A stretch of 64,000 nt of DNA. Origin: Isoetes taiwanensis. Taxonomy: Eukaryota; Streptophyta; Lycopodiopsida; Isoetales; Isoetaceae. Below the pieces are notes generated by a model. The model was not told the DNA's origin. It searched no databases and saw only the letters and a list, made by a program, of their open reading frames with translations. Of the stretch, positions 12,186-24,458 are shown piece after piece. The first letter of the stretch is position 1. Every line of letters starts with the position of its first letter. Made by a program: the position numbers and the translations under genes. Location of the stretch: contig JAJEKV010000017.1 in NCBI GenBank assembly GCA_021234155.1, positions 4,188,792 to 4,252,791 of the forward strand, given 5' to 3'.

Positions 12186-15100
12186 TCAGATATCCTTCAT
12201 CTTGTACACATTCTGGTTGTCCCCATCTGAACTTGAAGCTTGGGCCTTATTATTGGAATGAAGATTGCACGCGTCATCAAAATGAGTAGTGATAGCAGCT
12301 GAAGCACCTTCAAAGTGATAAACCCCAACTAAGGTCGAAGCATACTCATATAACTGTGGCCGATGCGAAACCATTATATACTGAGCCAAGGTATTTTTCT
12401 GTGAAATTACAAGTTAATAAACAATGTAAATGGAATGTTGTACCAAAGAATGTTGCAGAACCTAGAAAACTACCTTGATGTACTCAGCCACCACTTGTAC
12501 ATTTCTGGTGTCTAGGGATGCATCTACTTCATCAAAGAAATAGAAAGCTGATGGAAAGACAGACTGCAGGCTGAAGGAGAGTGCAAGTGCTGCTAAAGCT
12601 TGTTGACCTCCAGATAATGAGATAAAGGTACGCCATTTATGATGATCTGGACGAACTACCAAAAGAATTAAATTTGTGAATTAGTCATCTGGTGTAGGAA
12701 AGAATGAATACTTATGAATATTGCAAAGCTTAACTACCATGAAAATGGACGCCATCAATAAAAAGAAGGCTTTTCTCATCTGTGTACGATAGATATGCAT
12801 CCCCCTGCTTCGTGAGAACCCTGTAGATTCTGGACAAATGCATATTAACCTGCAGAAAATAATCCACACACATATCTGTGATTATAATACTGTGTCAATG
12901 CATACATTGTTGAAAGCTGGAACCTTTCTTATCGCTTCCCGGAAAGTTTGTAGCCTTTGATTTTCTAAGTCGTCTTTCAGCAGTTTCTCGGACTCTATAT
13001 CGTTATTTAGTGCTTCCAACTGTTCTGTAACCAAAATTTCCTTCTTCTTCAGCATCACGTCCTCATTAAGAGCATCTGCGTCGAGGGTCCTGGTTAAGTG
13101 GCAGATAAGGAAATAAGGTGGTTGCACTTTGATGAAGCCAACAAATAGAACAACAGAGATCCTACATGCAAAACTCAATTAACATTTTTTCCCTTTGCGC
13201 CAAACATTTTCCTTGGTCACTAAAAGTAGAAGGATCATCTCCAATGGATGTCTTAATCCTATTGCATGCTCTCTTTGCATAGTGATCAGTGCATGACTCC
13301 TTCAAGACTTCCACTACTTTATGGAGTTTTTCTTGTATGGCTCTCCTTGAATAGGCAATATTCTCAAGCTCCTCACATGCACGAATCTGTAAAAAACAGA
13401 GGAAAAGGTAGAAGCCCTTGTAATATGAATCATGCAACCAACTTATTCTGTACTAAGCATATTAGTGCAAACTATTTAATCAATGTTGATCATTACCTCT
13501 TTCTTCTGTAATTTAGCACTCTCTTTAAGTGATTTCTGTAGCTTAGCTTCAAGTGAAGAAAGTTTTTTTTTTCCTTCTTGTAAACGCTGTAAACTGCATA
13601 TAATCGTGATATCAAATCTAATAACAATAGGAAGCATAATATATATGTTGCTGACCTCCCTTCTCTTTCATGTTGAGCACTCTGAAGCTCATCCTTCAGC
13701 TCAGTGAGCTTGCTTCTCAATGTGGTCACTTGCTTGTTCAGTGGGCATTGAGTTGGCTTTTGGTTCCTTTGATGAAGTTGTTTCTGTAAACAGTTTATGC
13801 CTAACTTTGTTTCCCTGATTTGGTTGCGAAGTTCCTTTAGTCTGGGTGTTCTAGGATTGTCACCATCATTTCTGCGAGGCGCAAATTGTATATTCTGCAG
13901 AAACACATTTTTACTTTTTTCCAGCTGTTGAAGCTCATCTCTGAGTAATTGGTCATGTCCAGATCTTATTGCCGACTTGGCAAGGTCCAGTTCAATCATC
14001 TTTCTCTCTATTCTATCCTGCAGTTTTGAGATGGTAACTGTTGTGCTCGATTTGCCCCTCTGCAACTGATCCATATGCTGTTTCATTGCTTTTTCCTGGA
14101 CCTCGAGTGTTTGTACTTCTTTATCTTCATTTGACAGGGCCGCTTCTATAACTAGTCTCCTATTATGAAGATGAACGCTCCTTTCTTTAGCTTCCTGTAT
14201 ATCGCACAGTGGAATGTTGGCAGAGAAATCGCTCGTACTTTTATGTTCAGCACTTCTGATTAGGTACTTCCCATGCAAGTTCACCGTCCTCACAATTTCA
14301 CCGTCCTGCAAGCAGTGGGATTAATCAAAGGAACACATGTATGCTTCACAATCCAAGGAGATGTCATACCAGTTTAAAAATTTCTCCAGAAACAGTGACA
14401 ATGTTGCACTTAGTCCCCTTTCCTTGGAGATGGGATATTGCTGCATCCCGGTCTGCCACAACCAACCAGTTGTATAGGTACTTGGCAAAGACACCCTTAT
14501 ACTTACAATCGCATTGGATGTATGATAAAACTGGTTCAGCAGCCACGTTGGTAGAATTAGGCAGTGAGGACCACATCACTGGTGGACGCAAAGACTCTGC
14601 AAGAATTTCACATGATGCAACACCAATACGATGAGTTTGGAAGTAACTAATAAGCTCATTGGCTGTGTCTCTGTCTTCAGTCACGAATCTGCATTAATTG
14701 CACATAGATACTTAAACAACTGCAACTAAATGCTCTAACATTAGATTAAATTAAATCTTGGGGTGTAATTATTGTCATTTCCTTCGCATAGAAACCTCTC
14801 TAACACATCTGAGTAGAGTCAAGGTCAATACGTGGTAGCCATATTGATACAGTTGCAGAAGATCGCATTTACGGCCTTAAACATAGAATCATCTATGGTT
14901 GCCAAAGATGACAAACGTCCATGGAACTTATTCTTTAGTCTCCCCATCAAGGCATCCACAGCTGCCTCCTCTCTTGAAGAAAGAGGTGCCCTGGATTCCA
15001 ATCCTTCAAGCCCTTTCTTTAGGCGAGTAACCTGGGCCTGCTTAATAGAGCATGAGGCATATTTGCTGGTCTCGAGGAGCCAAGCTTGAGGAGAATGCTC

Positions 15101-17361
15101 ACCTCAATAGAAAACAATTCCTCCATCAAGGCTGATATCTTTAACTGTCTTATCCTTAGCTCACGTTGAATTCTGCTTATCTGCTCTTCAGCATTAGCAA
15201 CATCTGTTTCATGTTTTCTCTCAAGAACCTTAATGGTAGATAGTTCCAGTCGCAGAGACTCTACCTACATAATTTGGTTGAAGTCAAATCATAAAAAGGA
15301 ACTAATGAATAGAGTAAACCACAAGCTTCTTCTTGAAGGAGAAAACTCAGACTGACCTCAGCACCAATATCAGAAACCTTTGCTGTAGATGTATTTTGAT
15401 GTTGGTCTATTAGATGTAGCATCTCCTAGATATCAGAGGAGTTGCGGTATCTTAGAAAACATCCATATGTATTGCAGAATAGTCATAAGCCTTGGAGATT
15501 ACTTGCCTGAATTTTTGATATCCTCATATCAAGCAATGTGTGTTCATCCACAAATGCTTTCTCACAATCTATCTTGTCACTGCAAGGAGACATTCTGGAC
15601 ATTTCCTTTAAAAGGGTCTCCTTCTCCATTTCAAGCTTGTAAAGCCTCTCTAGGCTGTCATCCAGCTTCTTGTTGATGACTTTTTGTCTAGTAACAGTAT
15701 CTGCCCTTTCTTTTGCATCCAGACTCTTTTGCCTCGATAATTCCTTTTCAGTTGCAGTTAAGCGAACCTGCAGGAACTATGTCTTCACAATGGTGCCACG
15801 GTATTTTGTTCTTTCCAGATTGCAATATTGCCTTACCTGAACTCTGGCTAATTCTAATTTCAACGTTTCGAGCTGTTTTTCAGCAGTTGCAGCACTTTTC
15901 GAGCATTCCTTCTGCAAGATTTTAATTCCTTTTTGTTCGAGCTTTAATTGCTCCAAAGCATTTTCGTGTTTCTATTATATTTCATAGGAAAGAAAATCTT
16001 TAAGGTATGTTATGGAAAGAAAACAAAAAAGTAGATTGGATACACATCTTTCTGACTGGATTTCTGCAAGCTTGTGGGATTTGTCTTCTAATTTAGTATT
16101 GAAGAGACATAATTCATCCCTAAGAATCCCCTCTTGTTTTATGAGGAAAGTAACCTGAAATTCAACTCCAAATGTATAATTGCCTTGATACAATGTGTAA
16201 TGAGTATTAGATGATAACACTAACTTTAATGGATAAAAACTCCTTCCATTGTTTGTCAAACCTAAAATGGACACAGGAAAAGTTAGTCTACTATCATCTG
16301 AAAGGGCACAAAAGAGGATTTAAGAAGACATTACTCCTTCCATTTGTGAATATCAGGAGAAATCAACTCCCTCCGATGTTGTATCCCATTCAAATTTTCT
16401 TGCAAAGTACTATGTTCTGTCACGTGCTTTTCTATGGTCGTCTCAATTGTTTTTATTTTTTCTTCAAAATGGCTGGCACCTATCAACTCTTCAAGATGCT
16501 GCAGATAGTAAAGTTAAAGGGAAATACTGAACATAGTTTAGCAATGTATACACACATTTACTCTACCTTACTTAGCTCTAGTGGTTGTCTTGCCTTCAAG
16601 ACCTGCTGGCTCTGCATCACTATAAATCTGGTAGGAAATCAAATACGAAGTAAGAACATATTCTGGCAAACCTGTCCTTGATACAGGAATTAAGCTAGAC
16701 CTGTCAAGAGCGCCTGCGTCAATGTTGATCTTAGTCAGCTCCTCCTTGAAGTTGGGTAACGCTAATGCTCTGCAAGACACAAATACGAACCTAAAAACGC
16801 AGAAGAGAGCAGAACTAAATCTTATTTTGTTGATACCTTTTGATTCCATTTGCTTTCCAAAAATATTGACTGCTTGTCTTTGTAATAATCCTAGATATCC
16901 TAATTTCTGTGTCTGTGACAAGTTTCATGGTAATAGAAACCTACAAAGACCGTAGAAAAAGTAAATTTTCTTCTGGCGTTCAACATTTAGAGATTGAGGA
17001 TGCGATCAAAACCTTTGCAAATGCTTTTGATTCTTCCTTTCTCAGGTCGTCATTCAACAGGGATGCTGATTTCTTCGTTCTTAACATGCGAGGTTTAGCT
17101 CCAAATGCGAACGCTAGTGCTTCGCCAATAACCTAGGTTTAAGTCAGGTAAAGCATCTGCTTCTATTTCTAAAAGGCCATACACTAAGCTGGGAATACTT
17201 ACACTTTTGCCGGATCCATTGCAACCGACGACGCAAGAGAAGTTCGTAAAAGGGCCGATCTTAACCTTGCGCTTGAAGCTCTTAAATCCGCAGATAGAAA
17301 TGTGGCGGATGCAGGCAATGGATTGTGGATGATGCGGATCATTTTCTCCGGCGGATGACAT
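12186..17361 (-). CDS. SMC-family chromosome ATPase, divergent subtype (21 exons, 1206 aa)
   Basis: Exons (high to low): 17361-17203, 17132-17013, 16940-16837, 16769-16701, 16627-16567, 16498-16335, 16261-16225, 16154-16044, 15971-15837, 15767-15507, 15425-15357, 15264-15103, 15040-14832, 14688-14370, 14305-13656, 13593-13497, 13386-13166, 13089-12924, 12849-12738, 12655-12474, 12398-12186. They sum to 3621 nt with every junction in phase and no internal stop. Order: N-terminal head with Walker A GCNGSGKS (about 46-53; the usual GPNGSGKS has Pro), coiled coil, hinge from about residue 520 (FHGRLSSLATIDDS), second coiled coil, C-terminal head with signature LSGGQQALAALAL and Walker B YFFDEVDASLD (about 1090-1125), then VSHRPQLYEYASTLVGVY. 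SMC dimers clamp DNA in the nucleus, driven by ATP. The C-terminal head is nearest SMC4/SMC1, but the wording matches none of SMC1-6 that I know. Small-exon boundaries are inferred by eye. Confidence 0.88.
15501..15506 (-). other. GC-AG 5' splice site in the SMC gene
   Basis: The donor after the exon ending at 15507 reads CAG|GCAAGT, a GC donor with an otherwise perfect U1 match. Using it keeps the reading frame; no GT donor nearby does. Confidence 0.7.
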
Positions 17362-17714
17362 AGCTACTCGTCACCTCGAGCATGGGAATTTTATGCGTTT
17401 TACGTTCCTTGCCTGACAAGATGACATGTGGAGTTCTAACGCAGGCATAACGCTTTTAGCCTCTTTCAAGCATTCTTTCACTTGAGAAATCGGAGTTGGG
17501 AAATTTTAGACCCGAAAACTGCATTTCCTCCTAGTTTTCTTCGTTTGGAAACTTTCGCTCCCACCTGAGCTTAAACACCGCCACCAAGTTCAATACAAAC
17601 TAATTTCTATTGAAAACAAACTCAAATCAAGGTTGAACAAATTTTATATTATGTAAAAAAAATTTGAGGGATGAAAAAGAGTTTATTAATCAAAGGTGAA
17701 CATTACAAGATGTG

Positions 17715-18099
17715 CTGTGAAATGGCAAGAGGTCGGCCATTCCCTGTGTGGCAGGGCCGTGTGGCAGGGCCACCAGCTCACAAGAGGTCGGCCATTCCCT
17801 GTGTGGCAGGGCCACCACCAGCTCACAAGAGGTCGGCCATTCCCTGTGTGGCAGGGCCACCAGCAGCCACCTCTTGCCATTCCCTGTGTGGAATGGCCGA
17901 CGTCTTGCCATTTCACAGCGTCAAGGTAAGATTTTAACAGGCTGCAACAGGTCTTCAACAGAGATTTTAGCAGATTTTCGCTGGCTGCAGCAGGTCGATC
18001 AAGAATGCGATCCCATTTTCCATTCTTGATTAGAATGGTTGCCACATGGCAGCCATTCATTGGAGAATACACAGGAATGAACATCAACTTACCTTGACG
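17715..18099. repeat. Nested inverted repeats with an internal tandem array
   Basis: Outer arms: 17715-17743 and 17890-17918 are 29-bp reverse complements with one mismatch (CTGTGAAATGGCAAGA...). Between them lie three direct copies, 45-55 bp apart (starting 17726, 17781, 17826), of a unit containing GGTCGGCCATTCCCTGTGTG. Immediately after the right arm, CGTCAAGGTAAG (17919-17930) is perfectly repeated in inverse at 18088-18099. Between those arms are smaller palindromes (CAAGAATG...CATTCTTG and GAATGGTTGCCACATGGCAGCCATTC with one mismatch). The layout resembles two abutting foldback/MITE-like units about 350 bp upstream of the SMC start codon. No target duplication is evident. Confidence 0.85.
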
Positions 18100-18109
18100 T
18101 ACATATCTC

Positions 18110-19011
18110 ACCTAGCTTAAACTTTATGTCCAATTGAGCAAGAAAACCTACCAAAACCTGCAACAAGTGTGGTACATATACATATCAGTAGTAACGTTGA
18201 AATTTTATTGGTTCCTATTTCGTTATTTGCTTAACTAATCCATGTTAATTTTCTCAGATCTGATTCATTCATATTATACGGATACTCATTAAGAAGATAC
18301 TAAAGCAGAAAATGAAATGAAAGGAAAAGGGATGCATAGACATATCAGTTATCATTTAACCAAATAACACGATAAAATTATATTATTGTTTCTAATATGT
18401 AACTCTATCTCAGCTGCAACCTGCATGCAAAATTTACAGTCTGATTAAACAACCATTGATTGAACCATTATAAATAAAATATTGCATAGAACGTTAGCAA
18501 GAAGTTCCCTAGAACATGAAAGAAACTATTTTTTTGAACACATTGTGACGTTCCCATAGTGACATTGTACATATCAACCCCAATGACATGTACACGGCAA
18601 CTGTATAGGGTTGTACCCTGGAGTACAACCAATGGAAGCATTATATTGCATGTCCCCATTAACATGTGCATATAACCCATTGCCACATGGCATAGCCGTA
18701 AGTGACCTTTTAGATTCCAACCCTAAAAGCATCGTGTTAAAAAGAGCCTGGAACCCTAAAAGTGTCCTTTTTGGATTCCAGTCTCCAAAGCTCGCATTGC
18801 CCAAGCGCCACACCCATTCCCGAGTAGATCGTCAAGGCTCAACCATCCCAAGCCATTCCGACATCATGGACGTCGTCAAAGGACTTGGAACGAGCCAAGG
18901 ATCCGGTATGTGGTTGATCTGTTATGCAACACCAGCTTCCCGATCGTCATTAAGTCGGGTTTGCATTCTTTCTTAGCCTTAGAGGATCTATAGATCCCCA
19001 GATCTCAGCCT
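18110..19011. other. No gene recognised
   Basis: AT-rich with scattered stops. It contains a small hairpin (GTTGTAC...GTACAAC, 18609-18628) and, at 18543, TGTGACGTTCCC. That equals the terminal 12 bases of the 46-47.6 kb LTR read inward, but the following sequence does not match, so I do not call an LTR. Confidence 0.45.
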
Positions 19012-19730
19012 CTAATGAATGAACCTAATCATGTATGTGTAGGAAGATAGATTAGAGGTTATTCTGTATTTCAAGTTCATTGAATGATGATGGTTTATCT
19101 TTGTACTCGTCTCTTGAGCGGGTATGTCTAGCTTAAAGGATTGGGTACCTACTCTTTGAATAACTTCAAATAGTCCCGCCCACGTTGGAGCAAGTTCTTG
19201 CAATTGCCGATGTGGAGCTTGATTTGCTTGATTTAATCTTAAGCCGCACATTATGTCCAACCCGAAATTGCCTTACCGTTCTATGTTTATCAGTCAAACT
19301 TTTCTGACGGCTTCTTGCAGCTGACAAATATCCTTGGACGTCTTCCACTAACTGCTGCATATCGTACAACAACTTATTAAGAGACTTCTACCTTTGACAT
19401 GGGATTGTGCCAGGTATTCGGTGTGAGGCATTGATAGCCATAAGTAATCATAATGGGAACCATTTGGGATGATTTCTGCTTGGTGCTATTATATGCAAAC
19501 CCAACCAAGTAAATATAGTCCTTCCACCTTGCATGCTTATTCCACACATAGTTGCTCAATATATCTTTTAGAATCCTATTCGTCCACTCCATCTGACCAT
19601 CTGTTTGGGGGTGATCTCTTGTGCTCATGCAGAGCTTCATCTCAATGGTGTTGAAGAAATCTTTCAAGAAGGCAGCCATCTTCAACAACTTGTCGACCAC
19701 TACCATTAAGGCATCATGGCCCCTTGCCAT
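19012..19730 (-). pseudogene. Ty3 integrase core and C-terminus
   Basis: STRDHPQTDGQMEWTNRILK is the integrase block around the catalytic Glu (usual form HPQTDGQTERVN; here E is kept in MEWTN). WKDYIYLVGFAYN follows (usual WDELLPLAEFAYN), then the post-catalytic FRVGHNVRLK (usual F-x-VGD-x-V-x-L) and a final basic region near 19012-19260. The upstream catalytic Asp region (VVDKLLKMAAFL, 19680-19720) is present but decayed. No chromodomain is recognisable. Confidence 0.8.
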
Positions 19731-20037
19731 TATTGGAAGGCCTATTATGAAGTCTATGTTGACTACTCCCCATTAGGCATTTGGCACCACCACGGGTTCC
19801 AAGGCAACTGGAATTTGGAATTGCTTCGCTTTCATCTGCTGGCATAACTGGAAATCTTGAATGTAGTTTGCTATATGCTTCTTCATGCTTGGCCAGAAGT
19901 AACTACTTCTAATGTTGATATAGGTTTTCATGAATCATGTGTGACCAACAATCGAGTTATTATGTGTATCATGGAGAATTAACTTCTTTACTCTTGATGA
20001 TTATGGTACAAATCATTTGTTCTTATAAGATAGGAGA

Positions 20038-20372
20038 TTACCTTCCTTCTTGCAATAGAACTCCCCCGGTTGCAATATTGTTTGCATCTGTTACTAGCAA
20101 TTTGTCCTTACTTGGGTTGGGTAGGGTCAGCACTGGTGCTATAGTCAAGGATTTCTTGAGCTTGTCAAAAGAAGCTTGAACATTCTGGATCCAATGTGCA
20201 ACCCAATTCTTGACTTTGTGATGCTTAGTGAGATCCAAAATAGGAGCTTCCCACTTAGCAAAGTCCTTTACAAAGTTTCTATAATACCCGCAATACCCAA
20301 GAAATTTCTTACTTCTGACACATTCTTTGGTGCTGGCCAATCAATTATTGCTTCAATCGTGGATGGGTAGGT
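20038..20372 (-). pseudogene. Ty3 RT thumb / RNase H start
   Basis: YPSTIEAIIDWPAPKNVSEV and RNFLGIAGI are the block after the RT palm (usual KVEAI-x-x-WP-x-P-x-x-x-x-x-x-R-x-FLG). RKFLGYCGYYRNFVKDFAKW then appears one frame off, followed by an RNase H-like start (VLTLPNPSKDKLLVTDAN). This block would continue directly from the RT palm at 21222 if the intervening hAT-like element were absent. Confidence 0.8.
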
Positions 20373-20380
20373 GGTGATTC

Positions 20381-21213
20381 CAGGGAAAAATTTAAGCACA
20401 GTATATATCTTTTCATAAAAAATGGTTTGGCTATTTTTCAAAATCTGACAGTATTTTATGATATACATTTGGCTAAAGTTATTATTAACATTACATTTAT
20501 ATGTATTTTGACTTGGCGAAACTTTTGAATTAAGTATTCCTTTAAGCTTTCACTTGAGTATCTTTTCTATTAGAAAAAAGCAAAAAATGTAGATTCTATA
20601 GTTTTAGACATATTGTACTAGAATTACAAACATATTGTACTAGAATTACAAATAATAATCAACAATCAAGGAACATACAGTGATATTAAAAAACTTTAAC
20701 AGAAGCTCACAACATAGCTTATAACATCCATAGTCTGAACTATATTCAATGCAACGACATCCTTCTAGATATAGTGATCAAATTGCACTTATCTCTGACC
20801 CTTGAAGGAAGTTATGCGACTGACTCGGGCATCTAGATAGACATCTCTTACAACTCTTTTTGTAAGATGCATATGTGGTATATGTAATAGAAATTCATAA
20901 TTTGAAAAACTACTATTACCAATGATGGTAGGTAACGATCTGTAACAATCTTTAATAAGAATTCATTTTGTTTGGCTATTAATGATCTAATGTATAAATT
21001 TTGTAATATAAAGAAAGGCTAATCCCTTTTTCATTAAGAAAAAGGGGAAAAATAGTTTGACTAATCCTAAAAAAATAATGGAGTACTTGTTTTAACTATG
21101 GCTATTTTTTATTTTTTTAAAGAAATCTCTCTTCGTAAAATTCGCCGCAAAAATTGTCTACACCCCCTAAAAAATCGCCATTTGGCTAAGAATAGCCACT
21201 AATTTTTTCCATG
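20381..21213. mobile_element. Non-autonomous hAT-like DNA transposon in the Ty3 RT
   Basis: The 8-bp sequence GGTGATTC flanks it perfectly (20373-20380 and 21214-21221). The ends are inverted: left CAGGGAAAAATTTA and right (reverse complement) CATGGAAAAAATTA, 12 of 14 matching. An 8-bp duplication with CA(G/T)GG termini is the hAT signature. The interior is AT-rich with repeated GGCTATT motifs near both ends, a 22-bp tandem duplication (20608-20651), and no transposase. With the element and one duplication copy left out, the host RT frame reads through without a break, which dates the insertion after the host element and fixes both ends. Confidence 0.88.
20608..20651. repeat. 22-bp tandem duplication inside the hAT-like element
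   Basis: ACATATTGTACTAGAATTACAA occurs twice, perfectly, head to tail. Confidence 0.9.
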
Positions 21214-21221
21214 GGTGATTC

Positions 21222-21830
21222 CCTCTGCTGACACCATGTGGCCTAGATACTCTGCCTTGGGTGTTACGAAGTGGCACTCCGAAAGCATGCCAAAAAGGAG
21301 GTGTCGTCTCAACTTTTCCAACACCCTAAGTGGATTATATATTCCTCCAATGACTTGCTGTTGATTAAGATGTCATCGAACAAAATGATGACAAACTCAT
21401 CAAAGAAGTCTCTAAAGGCGTCGTTCGTTAACCTCATGAAGGTTGCAGGAGCATTCGATGGATCAAAGGATATTACTGTGAATCTATAATGCCCATACCG
21501 CATTCTAAAGGGAGACTTATGAATGTCTTCCTCTTATTATCCTTATCCGATGATATTCGGATCCCAGATCAATCTTAGAGAAGAATTTTGCTCCTTAGAG
21601 TTGGTCCATCAAGTTGTCGTCAAGACATACTTTGTTCTTTATCGTCTGCCTATTGAGTTGCCGATGGTCGATATACATCCTCTGACTTCCATCCTAGCCG
21701 AATGAATCTACGCTTAAGCAACTCCTGCAATTGCTTCTTGAGATTTGCTAGCTCGGGAGTGCTCATTCTATAAGGAGCTTTGTTGGTCGGCTTTGCGTCT
21801 GGTACAAGAGTGATTTTTCACTCTACGCCT
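21222..21830 (-). pseudogene. Ty3 reverse transcriptase fingers/palm
   Basis: From the 5' side: [20 protein letters not shown] and LLKRRFIR (the entry block of Ty3 RTs), a decayed middle, then MRYGHYRFTVISFDPSNAPA and TFMRLTNDAF (usual PFGL-NAPATFQ-x-x-MN). The catalytic box ILFDDILINSKSLEEY follows (usual Y-x-DDILV-S). The Tyr of the catalytic box is Phe. The block ends with GHMVSAEGI at the edge of the hAT-like insertion. Stops and shifts lie between the blocks. Confidence 0.82.
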
Positions 21831-23005
21831 CCATAGGGCAAAAGCTCTCAGTTTTTATCCGAAAGTATAACATGGAACTCCCTAATTAACTTAGCAATTG
21901 GCCTATTCCTTTTTAATCTTGTGATCGGGGTTGATGGCTTCCAATTTAAGTATTTATGCGACCTCATCCCTCATGATGCACTTAAGTAACTGCTTCACTG
22001 ACATGCATTGCATGACTAAAATTACTTCCTTAATGTTAATTATAAGGTGCTTGCCATTTGGTGCTAGGATAGACATCTATTGCTTATGGCAATCACTTAT
22101 TGCCTTAGCTGGCTTTAAATGTTCCATGTCTATTATGTTGTCATACTTGCCGAAGTCCATAACTTTGGCGTCGATTGCTTAATTTTGCTCTGTTTAAGGT
22201 GATGTCGAAGTTGGCTATTGTTCCTTTGGTATTGCGAATTGCTTCATCTTGCCATATGCATGGCATTTCCTTTTGTCACACAAGACTATTCGTTTAAATA
22301 ATTATTCTCTAAATCTAATCTATAGTCTATAATTCTCCATTTCTTAATTATTACCATCTTGAAAATAAGTTGGCCGGACTTGTTAGGTTGCTTCTCTTTA
22401 TTGGGTCAGATTATTCCTTATGTTGTGGAGGTACTCGTCTTATACATGGTCAATAATTATCCTAGTAATGGATCCTGCTTAGCGAGGTGATCAAGCTCAC
22501 CATGAGGTTCCAATATGTTGGACATCTGTCAACAATCGTGTATAATTTTAGTTATTCTATTTCCCTCCCAATCCTTGAAACTTTGCTCAATTCTTGGGCG
22601 ATCCTTTCATAAGACCCATCATGGATGTCATCATCCATAAATCTAACATACTCAAACTATCTAATGTTGCCGCTATAGGACTGATGAGGATGATGAGTGC
22701 TTTACCACTTTGAACTGTTCAACCTCTCTTCTTGGAGTTAAGTTTATTTGCATCCATGTGCGGGAACTATAATATTGAGTAATCAATTATTAATGATGGT
22801 ATTTGGTTTCTCATGGTGTCTCTTCTTGTTAGTACTTAACTTTCAATCTGTAAGGTTGATCATGATCCTTTTGCAAGGATATGGTGTTGTCGAGATTGAT
22901 GTAGCTACTCTAGAGAATTGGGTTGATGAGGAAGAAGTTGGTTGCAGTGTGGCCATACTCTTATTCATGAGCAGCCTGGCCTTACTGGCTTGTAATTCCT
23001 TCTAA

Positions 23006-23399
23006 TCAAAGCATCGATGCTTGATGTCTAGATCTGATAGTAACACAGGCATGTATATCTGAGATAGTTGCCCTCCTAGCAAATATGTTTGGTTTCATCT
23101 TCATAAACTCGTGATATAAATAGTCAATGAAGTTGTCTACTTCTTGGTGGTGGAACTGTAATAATAGTCTGTCGATGTGGAGCCTTTTCTCGAGACAATA
23201 TGGCGCTAGGAGAATATACTTGGCTAGAAGATATTCCTCCCATAATGTGATCAATGGCGTAAGTGCCATGATGCCCCTTGACTGTTGAGTAGCCCTTCTC
23301 AGCAACTCCTGTGTTTGTTCTTGATGTCTCAATTGTCCTTTCTGTAGTCAGGTTCCCTTGTTCCCCGACTTGATCTTTGACCTGCCAAATTTCCTCCAT
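23006..23399 (-). pseudogene. Probable gag capsid remnant of the Ty3 element
   Basis: The minus strand reads LITLWEEYLLAKYILLAPYC, then a helical stretch with EVDNFIDYLYHEFMKM. This recalls the Ty3 capsid pattern W-x-x-F...F-P...V-x-x-Y-x-x-x-F, and it sits in the expected place upstream of the RT. No zinc knuckle (C-x2-C-x4-H-x4-C) is found, and the assignment rests mainly on position. Confidence 0.4.
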
Positions 23400-24458
23400 A
23401 AGGTTGTTCGTTGCTTGGAATTGCTTGATGTGATCGGGTAGCTTCTGTGTTGAGGGGTCAAGGATCTAAAAATGAAGGTCAACCTGACCTAATTGACTGC
23501 CCTAAAGTGCATTGAGTAGCTAATACTATAACAAACAATAATTATTTATGTCTACCGACTCTATAATTTCTATATTCGTGCCTTGTATCTAATCTAAGTC
23601 CAAATAAGCATCTTAGCATTTGACACATCATTAAGAGCTGAGAAAGATAGTTATCTATTGTAATTGGGTGATAGAGACTTATGTTTATGGGTGTACTTGG
23701 TATGCTGGGCTAAAATACCTTGGCAGAATGAATTCCTGGACAATTATCTATGATATGAAAGGTACGGTGGAAGACATGATGGTGTATGTGTTGATGTGTC
23801 ATAACAACGTGTGGCAACAATTTCTAAGCCTTTGGTAACTAAATGAGTTGCTAAGAAAAAGGTTTGATTATACTATCATTGTGTAAACAAGAAGATGCTT
23901 AGCTAGCTAAGAGTGGCAACTAAGCTAAGATAAATGCAAAGTGCAATCTATATCTAGCTTAAGGGTTTTGGTTCTAACCCTAAAGATCTTGGACAACAAT
24001 ATTTTCTAGTATGTTCATGTTAAATATAGCTAGAGATTATAATTCAAACACAAACAATGCCCGTCTTCAGTGGTTGGCACGGGGGGATTTGGAGGGGTTC
24101 ATCCATGTGGGTGGATGGATGGGAGGTTCAATTCTTGCTACTGCAAGAATGCTTTTAAGGTGAGGTCAAAATAGATTGAGAAGTGGAATGACATGCCACA
24201 GGTCAATGTAGAATACATCAAATAGCTAAAACATGCATGCCAAGCATTTTTGTCGGTTGTTTTAGGAAAAATTCATGCAGAAGTCTAGCACTCGTGTTAC
24301 TTCGCGCATTCGAAAGTTCTGAGACCTTCGAAAAGTCTTTTGGCAAGGACTGACTGCCTTTTGAATATATCTAGAACTGTTTTCATGCTAAGGTGGCAAA
24401 ATTTAGCTTTATATTAATACAATAAAGTTTTACATAGCATAACTTAAAAGAAAATTAA

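Noticed and set aside
17686-18111. Overlapping ORFs on both strands with repeated GRPFPVWQG-like peptides
   Set aside because: Translation of the tandem and inverted repeats; no independent coding evidence.
18543-18554. TGTGACGTTCCC as a possible 3' LTR start of the 19-26 kb Ty3 element
   Set aside because: The 12 bases equal the terminus of the 46-kb LTR, but the sequence after them does not align with either LTR.
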